Assembly (NCBI GenBank): GCA_026981645.1
Contig: JALSII010000044.1
Span: 62,001-126,000, forward strand
Reading direction: 5' to 3'
Source: Hyphomicrobiales bacterium
Lineage (GTDB): Bacteria; Pseudomonadota; Alphaproteobacteria; Rhizobiales; Devosiaceae
DNA length: 64,000 nucleotides
Numbering within the stretch: position 1 is the stretch's first letter; each line of letters starts with the position of its first letter. The translations under genes were made by a program, and so were the position numbers. This document shows, piece by piece, positions 8,823-16,469 of the stretch. A model generated the notes under the pieces. The model worked only from the letters and a program-made list of their open reading frames with translations, ran no database searches and was not told the origin of the DNA.

Positions 8823-10351
8823 TTGCGCCCAACTCCCTGGGCTGGTTCGCCCGCCATGAGCTGGGGCTGGCTTTGCGCGACTGGAGCGCCATGATGAGCG
8901 CGGGCAAACCTGTGCGCCGCGCCGTGCTGGCGGCAATATTTGTTGTTGTCACCATCATATTGCATGCCATTGCCTATGCGCTGATCGGAAGCTGGGCCGG
9001 GGCTGGAATAGGTCCGGACAAACAAACCCTTGTCTGGCTGAGCGGGGGCGGGCTGATCTTTTTCACCGTGATGCTGTCCCAGGCCATGGAATCGGTGACC
9101 CGGGCCTATTATGCGCGCTCCGATCTTGACCTGATCCTGTCTTCCCCAGCCAATCCGCGCGCGCTTTTTGCCGTGCGCACCAGCGCTGTTGCCCTGACCA
9201 CGGTTGGTCTTGCCGCCCTGCTCGCGGGGCCTGCCATCAACGTGCTGGCACTGACGGACGGGGCGCACTGGCTTTTTGCCTATGTGGTTCTTATTGCCCT
9301 GAGCGCATTTGCCACCGCACTTGCCATCTTCTTTACCGCGTTTCTTTTCAAAATGGTTGGTGCAAAAAAGACCCGTCTCATTTCCCAGATTGCCGCTGCC
9401 GTGGTGGGCGCCGGGTTCATCATCGGTCTGCAGGTTGTTGGTATTCTCACCTATGGAAGCCTCAGCCGGTTTACCATGCTCAACTCGGCCGACCTTGTTG
9501 CCGCGATGCCCCCAGACACTTCCGTGATCTGGCTTCCGGCGAAAGCGGCGATGGGGGATGTTGCCTCTTTGCTTAAAGTGCTGCTGGCCGGGGTTGGAAT
9601 TTTGACCCTGGCCATTGTTTTTGCCTCCGCCGGTTTTGCCCGCTACGCGGTGGCCGCCGCCGGTCTGGCCCATGCAAAAAGCGCCGCGCAGCGGGTCAGA
9701 ACCTCGTTCGCCATACTTTCCCAGAAACAATCCCTGCGCGCCAAGGAGTTCAAGCTCCTGTTGCGCGACCCCTGGCTATTGTCCCAATCGCTGATGCAGA
9801 TATTGTATCTGGTGCCCCCCGCTCTGATGCTCTGGCTCAACTTCGGGCAGAGCAGCTCCATCTATGTTGTTGTGGTCCCCGTTATCGTCATGGCTTCGGG
9901 CCAACTTGCCGGGGGGCTGGCCTGGCTCGCCATCTCGGGGGAAGATGCCGCTGATCTGGTGGCTAGCGCCCCCGTGAGCCCGCGCGACATTCTGGTGGCC
10001 AAAATCCAGTCGGTCATCGGGGCCATTGCTCTGGTTTTGACCCCGCTATTGCTGCTGATTGCACTTGGCTCATTGAGCGCCGCCCTTGTGACCGCGCTTG
10101 GCTGCACCCTTGCCGCCGGATCGGCCACCGCCATTCAACTGTGGTTCCGTTCTCAGGCCAAACGCTCGATGTTCCGGCGCCGTCAGGTATCCTCGCGTGT
10201 GGCAACCCTGTCCGAAGCTTTTGCCTCCATCTTGTGGGCGGGAACCGCCGCCTTGCTGATTTCCCTGCCCATGCTGGCTTTCATTCCCGCCATTCTGGCC
10301 ACCGGCGCACTGGTTTTTGCCTTTGCGCTTCGGCCCCGGGGAGAGGCATAA
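8819..10351 (+). CDS. ABC transporter permease, large multi-span protein
   Basis: 510 residues with about a dozen hydrophobic segments, for example AVLAAIFVVVTIILHAIAYAL, FFTVMLSQAM and ALVLTPLLLLIALGSL. No substrate motif is recognisable. It is the membrane partner of the ATPase it overlaps, probably an export system; one large permease with one ATPase is typical of ABC-2-like exporters in alphaproteobacteria. A strong hairpin directly after the stop (10351-10388) probably ends the operon. Confidence 0.85.
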   Translation: MIAPNSLGWFARHELGLALRDWSAMMSAGKPVRRAVLAAIFVVVTIILHAIAYALIGSWAGAGIGPDKQTLVWLSGGGLIFFTVMLSQAMESVTRAYYARSDLDLILSSPANPRALFAVRTSAVALTTVGLAALLAGPAINVLALTDGAHWLFAYVVLIALSAFATALAIFFTAFLFKMVGAKKTRLISQIAAAVVGAGFIIGLQVVGILTYGSLSRFTMLNSADLVAAMPPDTSVIWLPAKAAMGDVASLLKVLLAGVGILTLAIVFASAGFARYAVAAAGLAHAKSAAQRVRTSFAILSQKQSLRAKEFKLLLRDPWLLSQSLMQILYLVPPALMLWLNFGQSSSIYVVVVPVIVMASGQLAGGLAWLAISGEDAADLVASAPVSPRDILVAKIQSVIGAIALVLTPLLLLIALGSLSAALVTALGCTLAAGSATAIQLWFRSQAKRSMFRRRQVSSRVATLSEAFASILWAGTAALLISLPMLAFIPAILATGALVFAFALRPRGEA

Positions 10352-10388
10352 AAAGACGCCGCAGCTACTCAAAGCCGCGGCGCCTTTT
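10351..10388 (+). terminator. Rho-independent terminator after the ABC exporter
   Basis: Arms AAAAGACGCCGC and GCGGCGCCTTTT pair at 11 of 12 positions around a 14-base loop and end in a T-run. The first A overlaps the permease stop codon. The A/T flanks make it potentially bidirectional, so it may also end transcription from the spondin gene on the other strand. Confidence 0.75.
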
Positions 10389-10401
10389 GGGAGAGGGAGG
10401 A

Positions 10402-10448
10402 GCGTTTTCAGGACAAGTGGACACCGGTTATCCGGTTTACGAAAACGC
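10402..10448. repeat. Rhizobial palindromic element, copy 1
   Basis: Outer arms GCGTTTTC (10402-10409) and GAAAACGC (10441-10448) pair perfectly. Inside them an inner hairpin ACCGG-TTAT-CCGGT (10423-10436) sits after AAGTGGAC. GCGACCA follows the right arm. The layout resembles the common AGCGTTTTC…GTGGATACCGGTT…GAAAACGCG element of Rhizobiales. Related copies are at 11409-11453 and, partially, 53905-53931. Confidence 0.65.
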
Positions 10449-10480
10449 GACCAGATGAAAATCCGGGGCCCCGGCAAGCC

Positions 10481-11167
10481 CTATTTGATGCGCTTGATGG
10501 TGACGGAGGCAAAACCCATGCCCCTGACCGAGGTGATGGTGTTGGTGCCCTCGTCATCTCCGATGTCATAACGGGCCAACTCGATTTCGGTGGAGCCGTC
10601 ATCCATGGTCATGGTTTCAGCAGCCATCATGGAATCATCCATCATATCGTCATCAGACATGGAATCGCTCGACATATCGTCATCCATTTTGTCATCCGAC
10701 ATCGTGTCGTCATCCATCATATCGTCGTCCATCATGCTTTCATACTGGGCGGTGGACAGGTCAAAGACGCCGGTCAGATAATTGTCGGGCACCTTGGTGG
10801 GTGCAACCATGGCAAAGATGCGCAAGGCATCGGCATTGGTTTCAATCTGAAAGGTAATCGCTCCACGGGGGGCCAACAGCACACCCGGAGGGCCATCTGC
10901 ACCGTGGGCGACTTTCGCGCCGCTGCCAATTGCGGCGGCAAGCTCAGCGGGGTCACCGGTCAGCACCTGAACCTTAGCCGCCGGGGTCACATAATCGCCG
11001 GTAAAAATCTTGTCGTCATATTTGGTATCCGCAACCAGTACGGGGGCAATCAACTCGTCCGCCATCTTGTTGGTGACGGTAATCTCGTAAATGTGGGCAA
11101 AGGCGGAAGACGCCATCAGCAGGGTAAGCCCGGAAACAGCGCCAAGCGCCAGGATGGTTTTTTTCAT
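10481..11167 (-). CDS. Secreted spondin-domain protein with Asp/Met-rich tract
   Basis: 228 residues. A signal peptide (MKKTILALGA … ASSAFA) is followed by IYEITVTNKMADELIAPVLVA and TFQIETNADALRIFAMVAPT, typical of the Spondin_N domain in bacterial secreted proteins. Residues 145-190 are a low-complexity run almost only of Met, Asp and Ser (units such as MMDDDMMDDD and MSDDDMMDDSMM), and the domain then closes with ITSVRGMGFASVTIKRIK. The tract could bind metal, but that is speculation. ATG 11167 has AAGGAC eight bases upstream and starts the signal peptide cleanly; an upstream start at 11191 is less likely. It lies divergent from the two-component system. Confidence 0.85.
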   Translation of the reverse strand: MKKTILALGAVSGLTLLMASSAFAHIYEITVTNKMADELIAPVLVADTKYDDKIFTGDYVTPAAKVQVLTGDPAELAAAIGSGAKVAHGADGPPGVLLAPRGAITFQIETNADALRIFAMVAPTKVPDNYLTGVFDLSTAQYESMMDDDMMDDDTMSDDKMDDDMSSDSMSDDDMMDDSMMAAETMTMDDGSTEIELARYDIGDDEGTNTITSVRGMGFASVTIKRIK

Positions 11168-11534
11168 TTTGTCTGTCCTTAATGATTTCATGGTTCAAAA
11201 GCCAGGTTGGCGTTGATGCCCATATGCAAAAAAATAGAGCGGGCACACCGGAACAGCTAAGGCCCCCGTGTTTTGCAAACGTAAGGACAGGGTTAGGATT
11301 TGGTTAGCAGGCAACACCTGTTGGTGAAGGCTCTGTTATTTTAGGAGATTTTCATGCCCATTACACGCTCTGGCAATTGCGCCTGTGTGAGCTAAACTGC
11401 CAACCAGAGCGTTGCCAGAAAAAGTGGGAACCGGTTTTTCGGTTCGGCGACGCGACCAAACAAAAAACAGGTGTCCCGTTTTTGTTTCGACCAACGGGGC
11501 TGTGCCCTAGACCGAAGGTATCAAATATTCCGCT
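11168..11534. other. Divergent intergenic region between the spondin gene and the two-component system
   Basis: 367 bases without a gene. It must hold both promoters; I cannot place -35/-10 boxes with confidence. The right half carries a palindromic element (11409-11453) and a nearby related stretch, CAAAAAACAGGTGTCCCGTTTTTG (11459-11482), with partly pairing ends. Confidence 0.5.
11409..11453. repeat. Rhizobial palindromic element, copy 2
   Basis: Outer arms GCGTTGCC (11409-11416) and GGCGACGC (11446-11453) pair with one G-T wobble, and the inner hairpin is GAACCG-GTTTTT-CGGTTC (11428-11445). As in copy 1, GCGACCA completes the right end. The outer-arm bases differ from copy 1 at matching positions on both sides, so the pairing, not the sequence, is kept. 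Confidence 0.65.
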
Positions 11535-12314
11535 ATGACCGAGCAAACCCCCGAAGCCCCAAAAAGCAAACGCATTCTGGTTGCCGAGGACGACGACAAT
11601 ATCCGCAACCTGCTCACCTCCTACCTCTCGGTAAGCGGATATGAAACCATTTCGGTTGCAAGCGGGTCGGCAGCTCTTAAACGCCTCGAACAGACCCGGT
11701 TTGACCTTGCAATCCTTGATATCATGCTGCCGGAGGCGAACGGGCTGGACATCTGCGCCAAGGTGCGCGCGCATCACGACATGCCTGTTCTGCTGCTGAC
11801 AGCGTTGGGCGAGGAGCACGACCGCATCCGTGGCTTTGAGGTTGGCGCCGATGATTATCTGGTCAAGCCATTTTCTCCCCGCGAACTGGTGGCAAGGGTA
11901 AAAGCCATCCTGCGCCGCAGTACCAGCGCACAAAGTGCCAGATTACCCGCCAGTACAGGTGGTGAGCAAAAATACACACCCCCCTATCCCATTCAGATGG
12001 ACTGGGAGTGCAAGAGCGCCCGGTTTGAGGACAGGGAACTTCAGCTCACCCAGTATGAGTTCAAAATTCTTGCGGCGCTGACCCGGCGTCCCGGCGTTGT
12101 GTTTTCACGCGACGAACTGCTTGACCTGCTCTATCCCACCGGGGCCAGCGTGGTCCTGAAAGCGGTGGATGTGCATATTCACAATCTGCGCGCCAAACTG
12201 GGACCGGACGGGGCAAAACTGGTGCAGACCGTGCGCGGTTTCGGCTACAAAGCGGCGCGCATTGAGCCTTCTAAAACCAGTTCCCCAGTTGAAGGGGGGA
12301 GTTCCTGGAAATGA
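11535..12314 (+). CDS. Response regulator, OmpR/PhoB family
   Basis: 259 residues. The receiver domain has the acidic pocket AEDDD, the phospho-acceptor aspartate in LAILDIMLPEANG (about residue 62) and the lysine in DDYLVKPFSP. A winged-helix DNA-binding domain follows (LTQYEFKILAALTRRPGVVFSRDELLDLLYP … VDVHIHNLRAKLG … VRGFGYKA). It acts with the kinase that overlaps its stop codon by ATGA. The signal and regulon are not evident; the divergent spondin gene is a possible target by position only. Confidence 0.95.
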   Translation: MTEQTPEAPKSKRILVAEDDDNIRNLLTSYLSVSGYETISVASGSAALKRLEQTRFDLAILDIMLPEANGLDICAKVRAHHDMPVLLLTALGEEHDRIRGFEVGADDYLVKPFSPRELVARVKAILRRSTSAQSARLPASTGGEQKYTPPYPIQMDWECKSARFEDRELQLTQYEFKILAALTRRPGVVFSRDELLDLLYPTGASVVLKAVDVHIHNLRAKLGPDGAKLVQTVRGFGYKAARIEPSKTSSPVEGGSSWK

Positions 12315-13447
12315 GTGAACAGCTCCCCCGCATCAGGAACTTCCCGGTGCTGCTGGTGCAACTGGTTGTTGCAAATATCGTGGTTGCCGGGGCGGTGGCG
12401 GCAATGCTCTACTGGCTTTTTACCGGCCTGATGGACGCCTATTTCAACAGCCTTACGGATGAGTTTGACATCTCCCCGACCAAGCTCAATTCCATGTTCG
12501 CCATGGACGTGGAGCAAAGCCTGTGGTGGGTGGTAGCGGTGGCGCTTGCTCTTGGTATCGCCCTTGCTCTGATATTGACCAGAACTCTGTTGCGCCCGGT
12601 TACACAAATGGTGCGCGCCACCGAAAAAATTGCTCAAGGAGAACTCAGCGCCCGCGCACCCACCCCGATGGGTGAGTTGGGCAAGCTGGGCTGGCACCTC
12701 AACGAAATGGCGGGCGCCCTTGAACGTCAGGAGGAGGAGCGTCAGCAGTTACTACGCGACCTCAGCCACGAACTGCGCACCCCCCTGACCAACGTCAAGG
12801 GCTATATCGAGGGCCTCGAAGACGGGGTGTTTCAGGTCGGTCCGGAAGTGTTCGAGGTTCTCAACGGTGAGGTCAGACGTCTTAACGCCCTCATTGATGA
12901 CCTTAGTGAGCTTTCGATTTCAGAACAGCTTAGCGGGAGGCTTTCGCTTAAGCCTCTTAACCTGAAAGAAGAACTTGCAGCCGTCATTGCCGCCCAAAAG
13001 GCAAGCATGGTTGAGACCGGTTTTGAAGTCCGTATTGAGGAAAGTGGCATTCCAGGTACGCTGATTGCCGACCGCAAACGCCTGCATCAGATTTTCAGTA
13101 ACGCACTGTCCAACATGGTGCGCTATGCAAAGCCTGCTCACCCAACCCCCAATGCCGGGCGCGAGGGCCTGATATCTATTGACTGGGGGGTGCCCGAAGC
13201 GGTCAGCATCTGTTTTGAGAACTGGGCCGAGCCCATCCCCAAAGAGCAGTTGAAGCGCCTGTTTGACCGCTTTTACCGGGTCGACCCATCCCGCTCCGGC
13301 ACTTCGCAATCGGGTAATTCTCAAAATGTCGGGCTGGGCCTGGCAATTGTAAAGCGGCTGGTCAGCGCCCACGGCGGCACGGTTCGGGTCGAGCAGGCAG
13401 ATGGCCGCTTTCAGCTTTGCATCAAACTTGAGCGCGCGACCGCTTGA
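12311..13447 (+). CDS. Sensor histidine kinase (BaeS-like)
   Basis: 378 residues. Two membrane helices (about 15-38 and 75-97) bracket a very short periplasmic loop. A HAMP segment (LLRPVTQMVRATEKIAQGEL) leads to the H-box LSHELRTPLTN (histidine near residue 154) and an ATPase domain with NALSNMVRYA (N-box) and VGLGLAIVKRLV (G-box). The small periplasmic part suggests sensing in or near the membrane, for example of envelope stress. Cognate regulator is upstream and overlaps. Confidence 0.93.
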   Translation: MSEQLPRIRNFPVLLVQLVVANIVVAGAVAAMLYWLFTGLMDAYFNSLTDEFDISPTKLNSMFAMDVEQSLWWVVAVALALGIALALILTRTLLRPVTQMVRATEKIAQGELSARAPTPMGELGKLGWHLNEMAGALERQEEERQQLLRDLSHELRTPLTNVKGYIEGLEDGVFQVGPEVFEVLNGEVRRLNALIDDLSELSISEQLSGRLSLKPLNLKEELAAVIAAQKASMVETGFEVRIEESGIPGTLIADRKRLHQIFSNALSNMVRYAKPAHPTPNAGREGLISIDWGVPEAVSICFENWAEPIPKEQLKRLFDRFYRVDPSRSGTSQSGNSQNVGLGLAIVKRLVSAHGGTVRVEQADGRFQLCIKLERATA

Positions 13448-13470
13448 GTTAAAACATGACGCGGTTTAGC

Positions 13471-13644
13471 TCACTCGGATTTTTGCTTTTCCTCGGAAAT
13501 GGGGCCCTCATCATCGTCCAGAATGCGATGAGCGGCCCCCTCCATGTCCTCATATTGCCCCGAGCGAAGCGACCACAGGAAAGCAACAAGCCCCAGCGCA
13601 CCCAGGAAAAGAGCAATCGGTATCAGGGCCAACAATCCGCTCAT
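13471..13644 (-). CDS. ccoS: cbb3 oxidase assembly protein CcoS
   Basis: 57 residues: MSGLLALIPIALFLGALGLV, then AFLWSLRSGQYEDMEGAAHRI and an acidic tail ending EEKQKSE. This single-helix protein with the FxWSLRSGQYxDxxG(A)xxRI signature is CcoS/FixS, needed to insert heme and copper into CcoN. Its ATG overlaps the ccoI stop as ATGA, and it is the last gene of ccoGHIS. It converges with the histidine kinase gene. Confidence 0.93.
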   Translation of the reverse strand: MSGLLALIPIALFLGALGLVAFLWSLRSGQYEDMEGAAHRILDDDEGPISEEKQKSE

Positions 13645-15950
13645 TGCGCCGGCTCCGGATGAGATATTTCAGCTCTGGAGGAAGAAGCCCTGGACGTCGG
13701 GCGGCGTTTTGTCAGCCATGGATTGCCAAACCGCAGCTTGAGCGCGTTAACAGTGACCAGAACCGAGGAGGTGCTCATGGCAAGCGCTGCAATCAGCGGG
13801 GTGACAAAGCCGGCCATCGCCAGTGGGACAGCAACAATATTATAAACCAGTGCCAGCGCGAAATTCTCGCGCACGCCCTTGTCCGCTTTTCGCGCCAGTT
13901 CCAAAGTAGCGGGAACGGCGGTCAGACTGTTGCGGGTAAAGATGAAGTCCGCGGCGCTGCGCCCCACATCGGCGGCGCTTGCCGGGGCCATGGAAACATT
14001 GGCGGCGCGCAGGGCGGGTGCATCATTGATGCCGTCCCCCACCATCAGAACATTCTCTCCTTCTGCCTGAAGGGCCTGAATGTGGGCGACCTTGTCCGCC
14101 GGAGTCATCTCGCCACGGACGTTTTTTATACCCAGTTCAGCGGCGAGCTTTTCCACCGCACCGATACGGTCCCCGGACAGAAGGCTGACCTCATAGCCTG
14201 CGGCCACAAGGGCCTCAATGGCGATGCGCGCGTCTGGGCGCGGCGCGTCGGCAAGGGCAAAGGCGGCAACAGGGTTACCATTGTAGCTGAGCCAGACTTC
14301 ACTCTGCGCCATTGCGTTCCGGGGCGCCTGGGTGGCTGCCTCTGCCCCGTTGCACCACTCTTTTTTGCCCAGTCGCCAGATGCCGTCCTCATCTTTGCCC
14401 TCGATGCCCTGACCGGCAACTTCGTGTGTTTCCCCCGCAAATACATCGTCTCCCAGAGCAAATATGCCGAGCGCCTTCGAAAACGGATGGGCGCTGAGCC
14501 GCGCCAGTTTCCCAGCCATGGACAGAGCTGCAGCGTCTCCAAAAAACTGCTCGGTGACAGAGGGCGCCCCTTGCGTCAGCGTGCCGGTTTTGTCGAACAC
14601 CACATGGCCGGCTTCTCCCATGCGCTCCAACGCTGCCCCGTCCTTCATGACTATGCCTGCTTCAAACAGGCGCCCCGCCGCCACGATATGAACCATGGGC
14701 ACGGCAAGGGCCAGAGCACAGGGGCAGGTGATGATAAGCACCGCAATAGCAATAATTGTCGCCAGATGCCAATCGCCGGAAATAAAACCCCAACCCAGAA
14801 AAGCAATCAGCGCAAGCAGGTGAACTGCTGGAGCATAAATCTCTGCCGCCCGGTCGGCAATGCGCCGATAACCGGCGCGGCTGCCTTCGGCCGCCTCCAT
14901 CAGTTCAATCATACGCGCAAGAAAGGATTGTTCCGCCCGCTGCTTTGCAACCAGGGTGATGGCTCCTGTCAACACAAGCGTGCCGGAAAGCAGCTCTGAC
15001 CCCGGCTTTATGGTTTCAGGAGCCGCCTCCCCGGTGACCAGAGAGACGTCGGCTTCGCTGACGCCCGTCTTGACTTCGCCATCCACAGGCACCCGTTGCC
15101 CAGCGGTGATTGCCAGTTCCATGCCCGGCTCGATGTCGGCAATGGCGATGGCCTCGCGAGTACCATCACCCTTGACAAGAACTGCCCGCCTGGGGGCCAT
15201 CTGGGCGAGATTCTTGACCGCACCACGCGCCTTTTCGCGCATCATGTGGTCAAGTGTGCGCCCTATCAGCAGGAAAAACAACAGGGTTATTGAAGCATCA
15301 AAATAGGTGTTTTCAGCACCGCGCGCGGTTTCGAACACGCTCATAATCAAAGAAAGCAGTACCGCAAGAGCAATGGGCACATCCATGTTCAGACGTCCGT
15401 GTCTCAAGGCACCGATGGCCGAGCGAAAAAACACCTGACCGGAATACCCTACTGCCGGAATGGCAATAAGCGCTGAAACCCAGTGGAACAGGTCACGCGT
15501 TGCCGCATCGGCCCCCGCCCAGACCGAGACGGAAAATAACATGATATTTCCTGCGGCAAACCCCGATACGGCAAGGGCACGCACCAGGTGAGAGAGCTTT
15601 TTGGCGTCTTCATCCTCGACTATTGCATCAAGCAGCATAACCCGATGGCCGCTTTGCCTTACGGTCGCAGTGAGTTTGGAGGGCGCCCCCTTTTTGGGAT
15701 CAAACGTGACCCGGACCCGTTTTGTTGACAGGTTCACCCGCGCATGTTCAACCATATCCAGCCCGCCAAGCCCCTGCTCGATGGTGCGGATGCAGGTGGC
15801 ACAGTGCACGTCGGGGACACCCAGTTCAAGCTGGCAGGTGCCATCCCCCAGATCACGCGCAGCCGCCAGCAGGGTGTCATCATCGGCCTCCGGTGTATTT
15901 TGCAAAGCCAGGGCGGCTCCGGCCTCAACCCCGGGCGCGCAACAGCTCAT
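13641..15950 (-). CDS. ccoI: Copper-transporting P1B-type ATPase for cbb3 oxidase assembly
   Basis: 769 residues, FixI/CcoI type. An N-terminal heavy-metal domain carries C50-A-T-C53. Further motifs are the membrane copper site ITCPCALALA (about 408-416), phosphorylation loop DKTGT (about 450), TGEA, HP in LSAHPFSK and GDGINDAPAL (about 637). It moves Cu(I) out of the cytoplasm to supply CuB of the oxidase. An extra CC pair sits at residues 3-4. It overlaps both ccoH and ccoS by 4 bases. Confidence 0.95.
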   Translation of the reverse strand: MSCCAPGVEAGAALALQNTPEADDDTLLAAARDLGDGTCQLELGVPDVHCATCIRTIEQGLGGLDMVEHARVNLSTKRVRVTFDPKKGAPSKLTATVRQSGHRVMLLDAIVEDEDAKKLSHLVRALAVSGFAAGNIMLFSVSVWAGADAATRDLFHWVSALIAIPAVGYSGQVFFRSAIGALRHGRLNMDVPIALAVLLSLIMSVFETARGAENTYFDASITLLFFLLIGRTLDHMMREKARGAVKNLAQMAPRRAVLVKGDGTREAIAIADIEPGMELAITAGQRVPVDGEVKTGVSEADVSLVTGEAAPETIKPGSELLSGTLVLTGAITLVAKQRAEQSFLARMIELMEAAEGSRAGYRRIADRAAEIYAPAVHLLALIAFLGWGFISGDWHLATIIAIAVLIITCPCALALAVPMVHIVAAGRLFEAGIVMKDGAALERMGEAGHVVFDKTGTLTQGAPSVTEQFFGDAAALSMAGKLARLSAHPFSKALGIFALGDDVFAGETHEVAGQGIEGKDEDGIWRLGKKEWCNGAEAATQAPRNAMAQSEVWLSYNGNPVAAFALADAPRPDARIAIEALVAAGYEVSLLSGDRIGAVEKLAAELGIKNVRGEMTPADKVAHIQALQAEGENVLMVGDGINDAPALRAANVSMAPASAADVGRSAADFIFTRNSLTAVPATLELARKADKGVRENFALALVYNIVAVPLAMAGFVTPLIAALAMSTSSVLVTVNALKLRFGNPWLTKRRPTSRASSSRAEISHPEPAQ

Positions 15951-16459
15951 GGGGATTTGGCATCGGCGGCAGGCGACTGCTCGGGATCAATGATCAGTCG
16001 AGCCCGGTATATGAACTCTGGAAAACCGTCAATATCGGCATTTATGACCACATTCCAGACGCCGGAGGGAATAGCTTCGCGAACAGTGAATTTCTCGCCC
16101 TCAGCCAAAAGTGTCAGCGTTCGATCCTGGGAGATGCCGATGGGGCGTGTCAAGGCAATCTGAACCGATTGCATCTGGATGGGCTGGTTTTGATCATCGG
16201 CAAGGTCAAAAATCAGCTGGCCATCCCGGTATGTCAGTCCCACCTTCCAATTTAGATCAGCCTGCGCCTGTGAGGCGGCCAGTTTTTCATTGAACTGCTG
16301 ACTGGCCACATAGGTGTTTTTGACCACCAGACCGGTCCAGGATTTCGTGGCCATGGTGGCCATGAATATATTGACCCCAGCGATAGTGCCAAAAAAAGCG
16401 AGCATGATCACCAGCATGTGCCGACCGGTAAATTCTCGTGGGGTTTTTGTTTCGCTCAT
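15947..16459 (-). CDS. ccoH: cbb3 oxidase accessory protein CcoH
   Basis: 170 residues with one N-terminal membrane helix (GRHMLVIMLAFFGTIAGVNIFMA), the sequence SWTGLVVKNTYVASQQFN typical of FixH, and a periplasmic beta-rich domain. It helps cbb3 assembly and contacts the oxidase. The ATG at 16459 has AGGAGAAA just upstream; the longer frame to 16513 overlaps ccoG and is rejected. Ten bases separate it from ccoG. Confidence 0.9.
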   Translation of the reverse strand: MSETKTPREFTGRHMLVIMLAFFGTIAGVNIFMATMATKSWTGLVVKNTYVASQQFNEKLAASQAQADLNWKVGLTYRDGQLIFDLADDQNQPIQMQSVQIALTRPIGISQDRTLTLLAEGEKFTVREAIPSGVWNVVINADIDGFPEFIYRARLIIDPEQSPAADAKSP

Positions 16460-16469
16460 GGGTTTCTCC

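Noticed and set aside
8339-9730. 463-codon open frame on the minus strand
   Set aside because: Antisense to the ABC ATPase and permease genes; the product is a low-complexity Gly/His/Gln-rich shadow with no family likeness.
13644-14999. 451-codon open frame on the plus strand
   Set aside because: Antisense to ccoI; no signal, domain or ribosome site.
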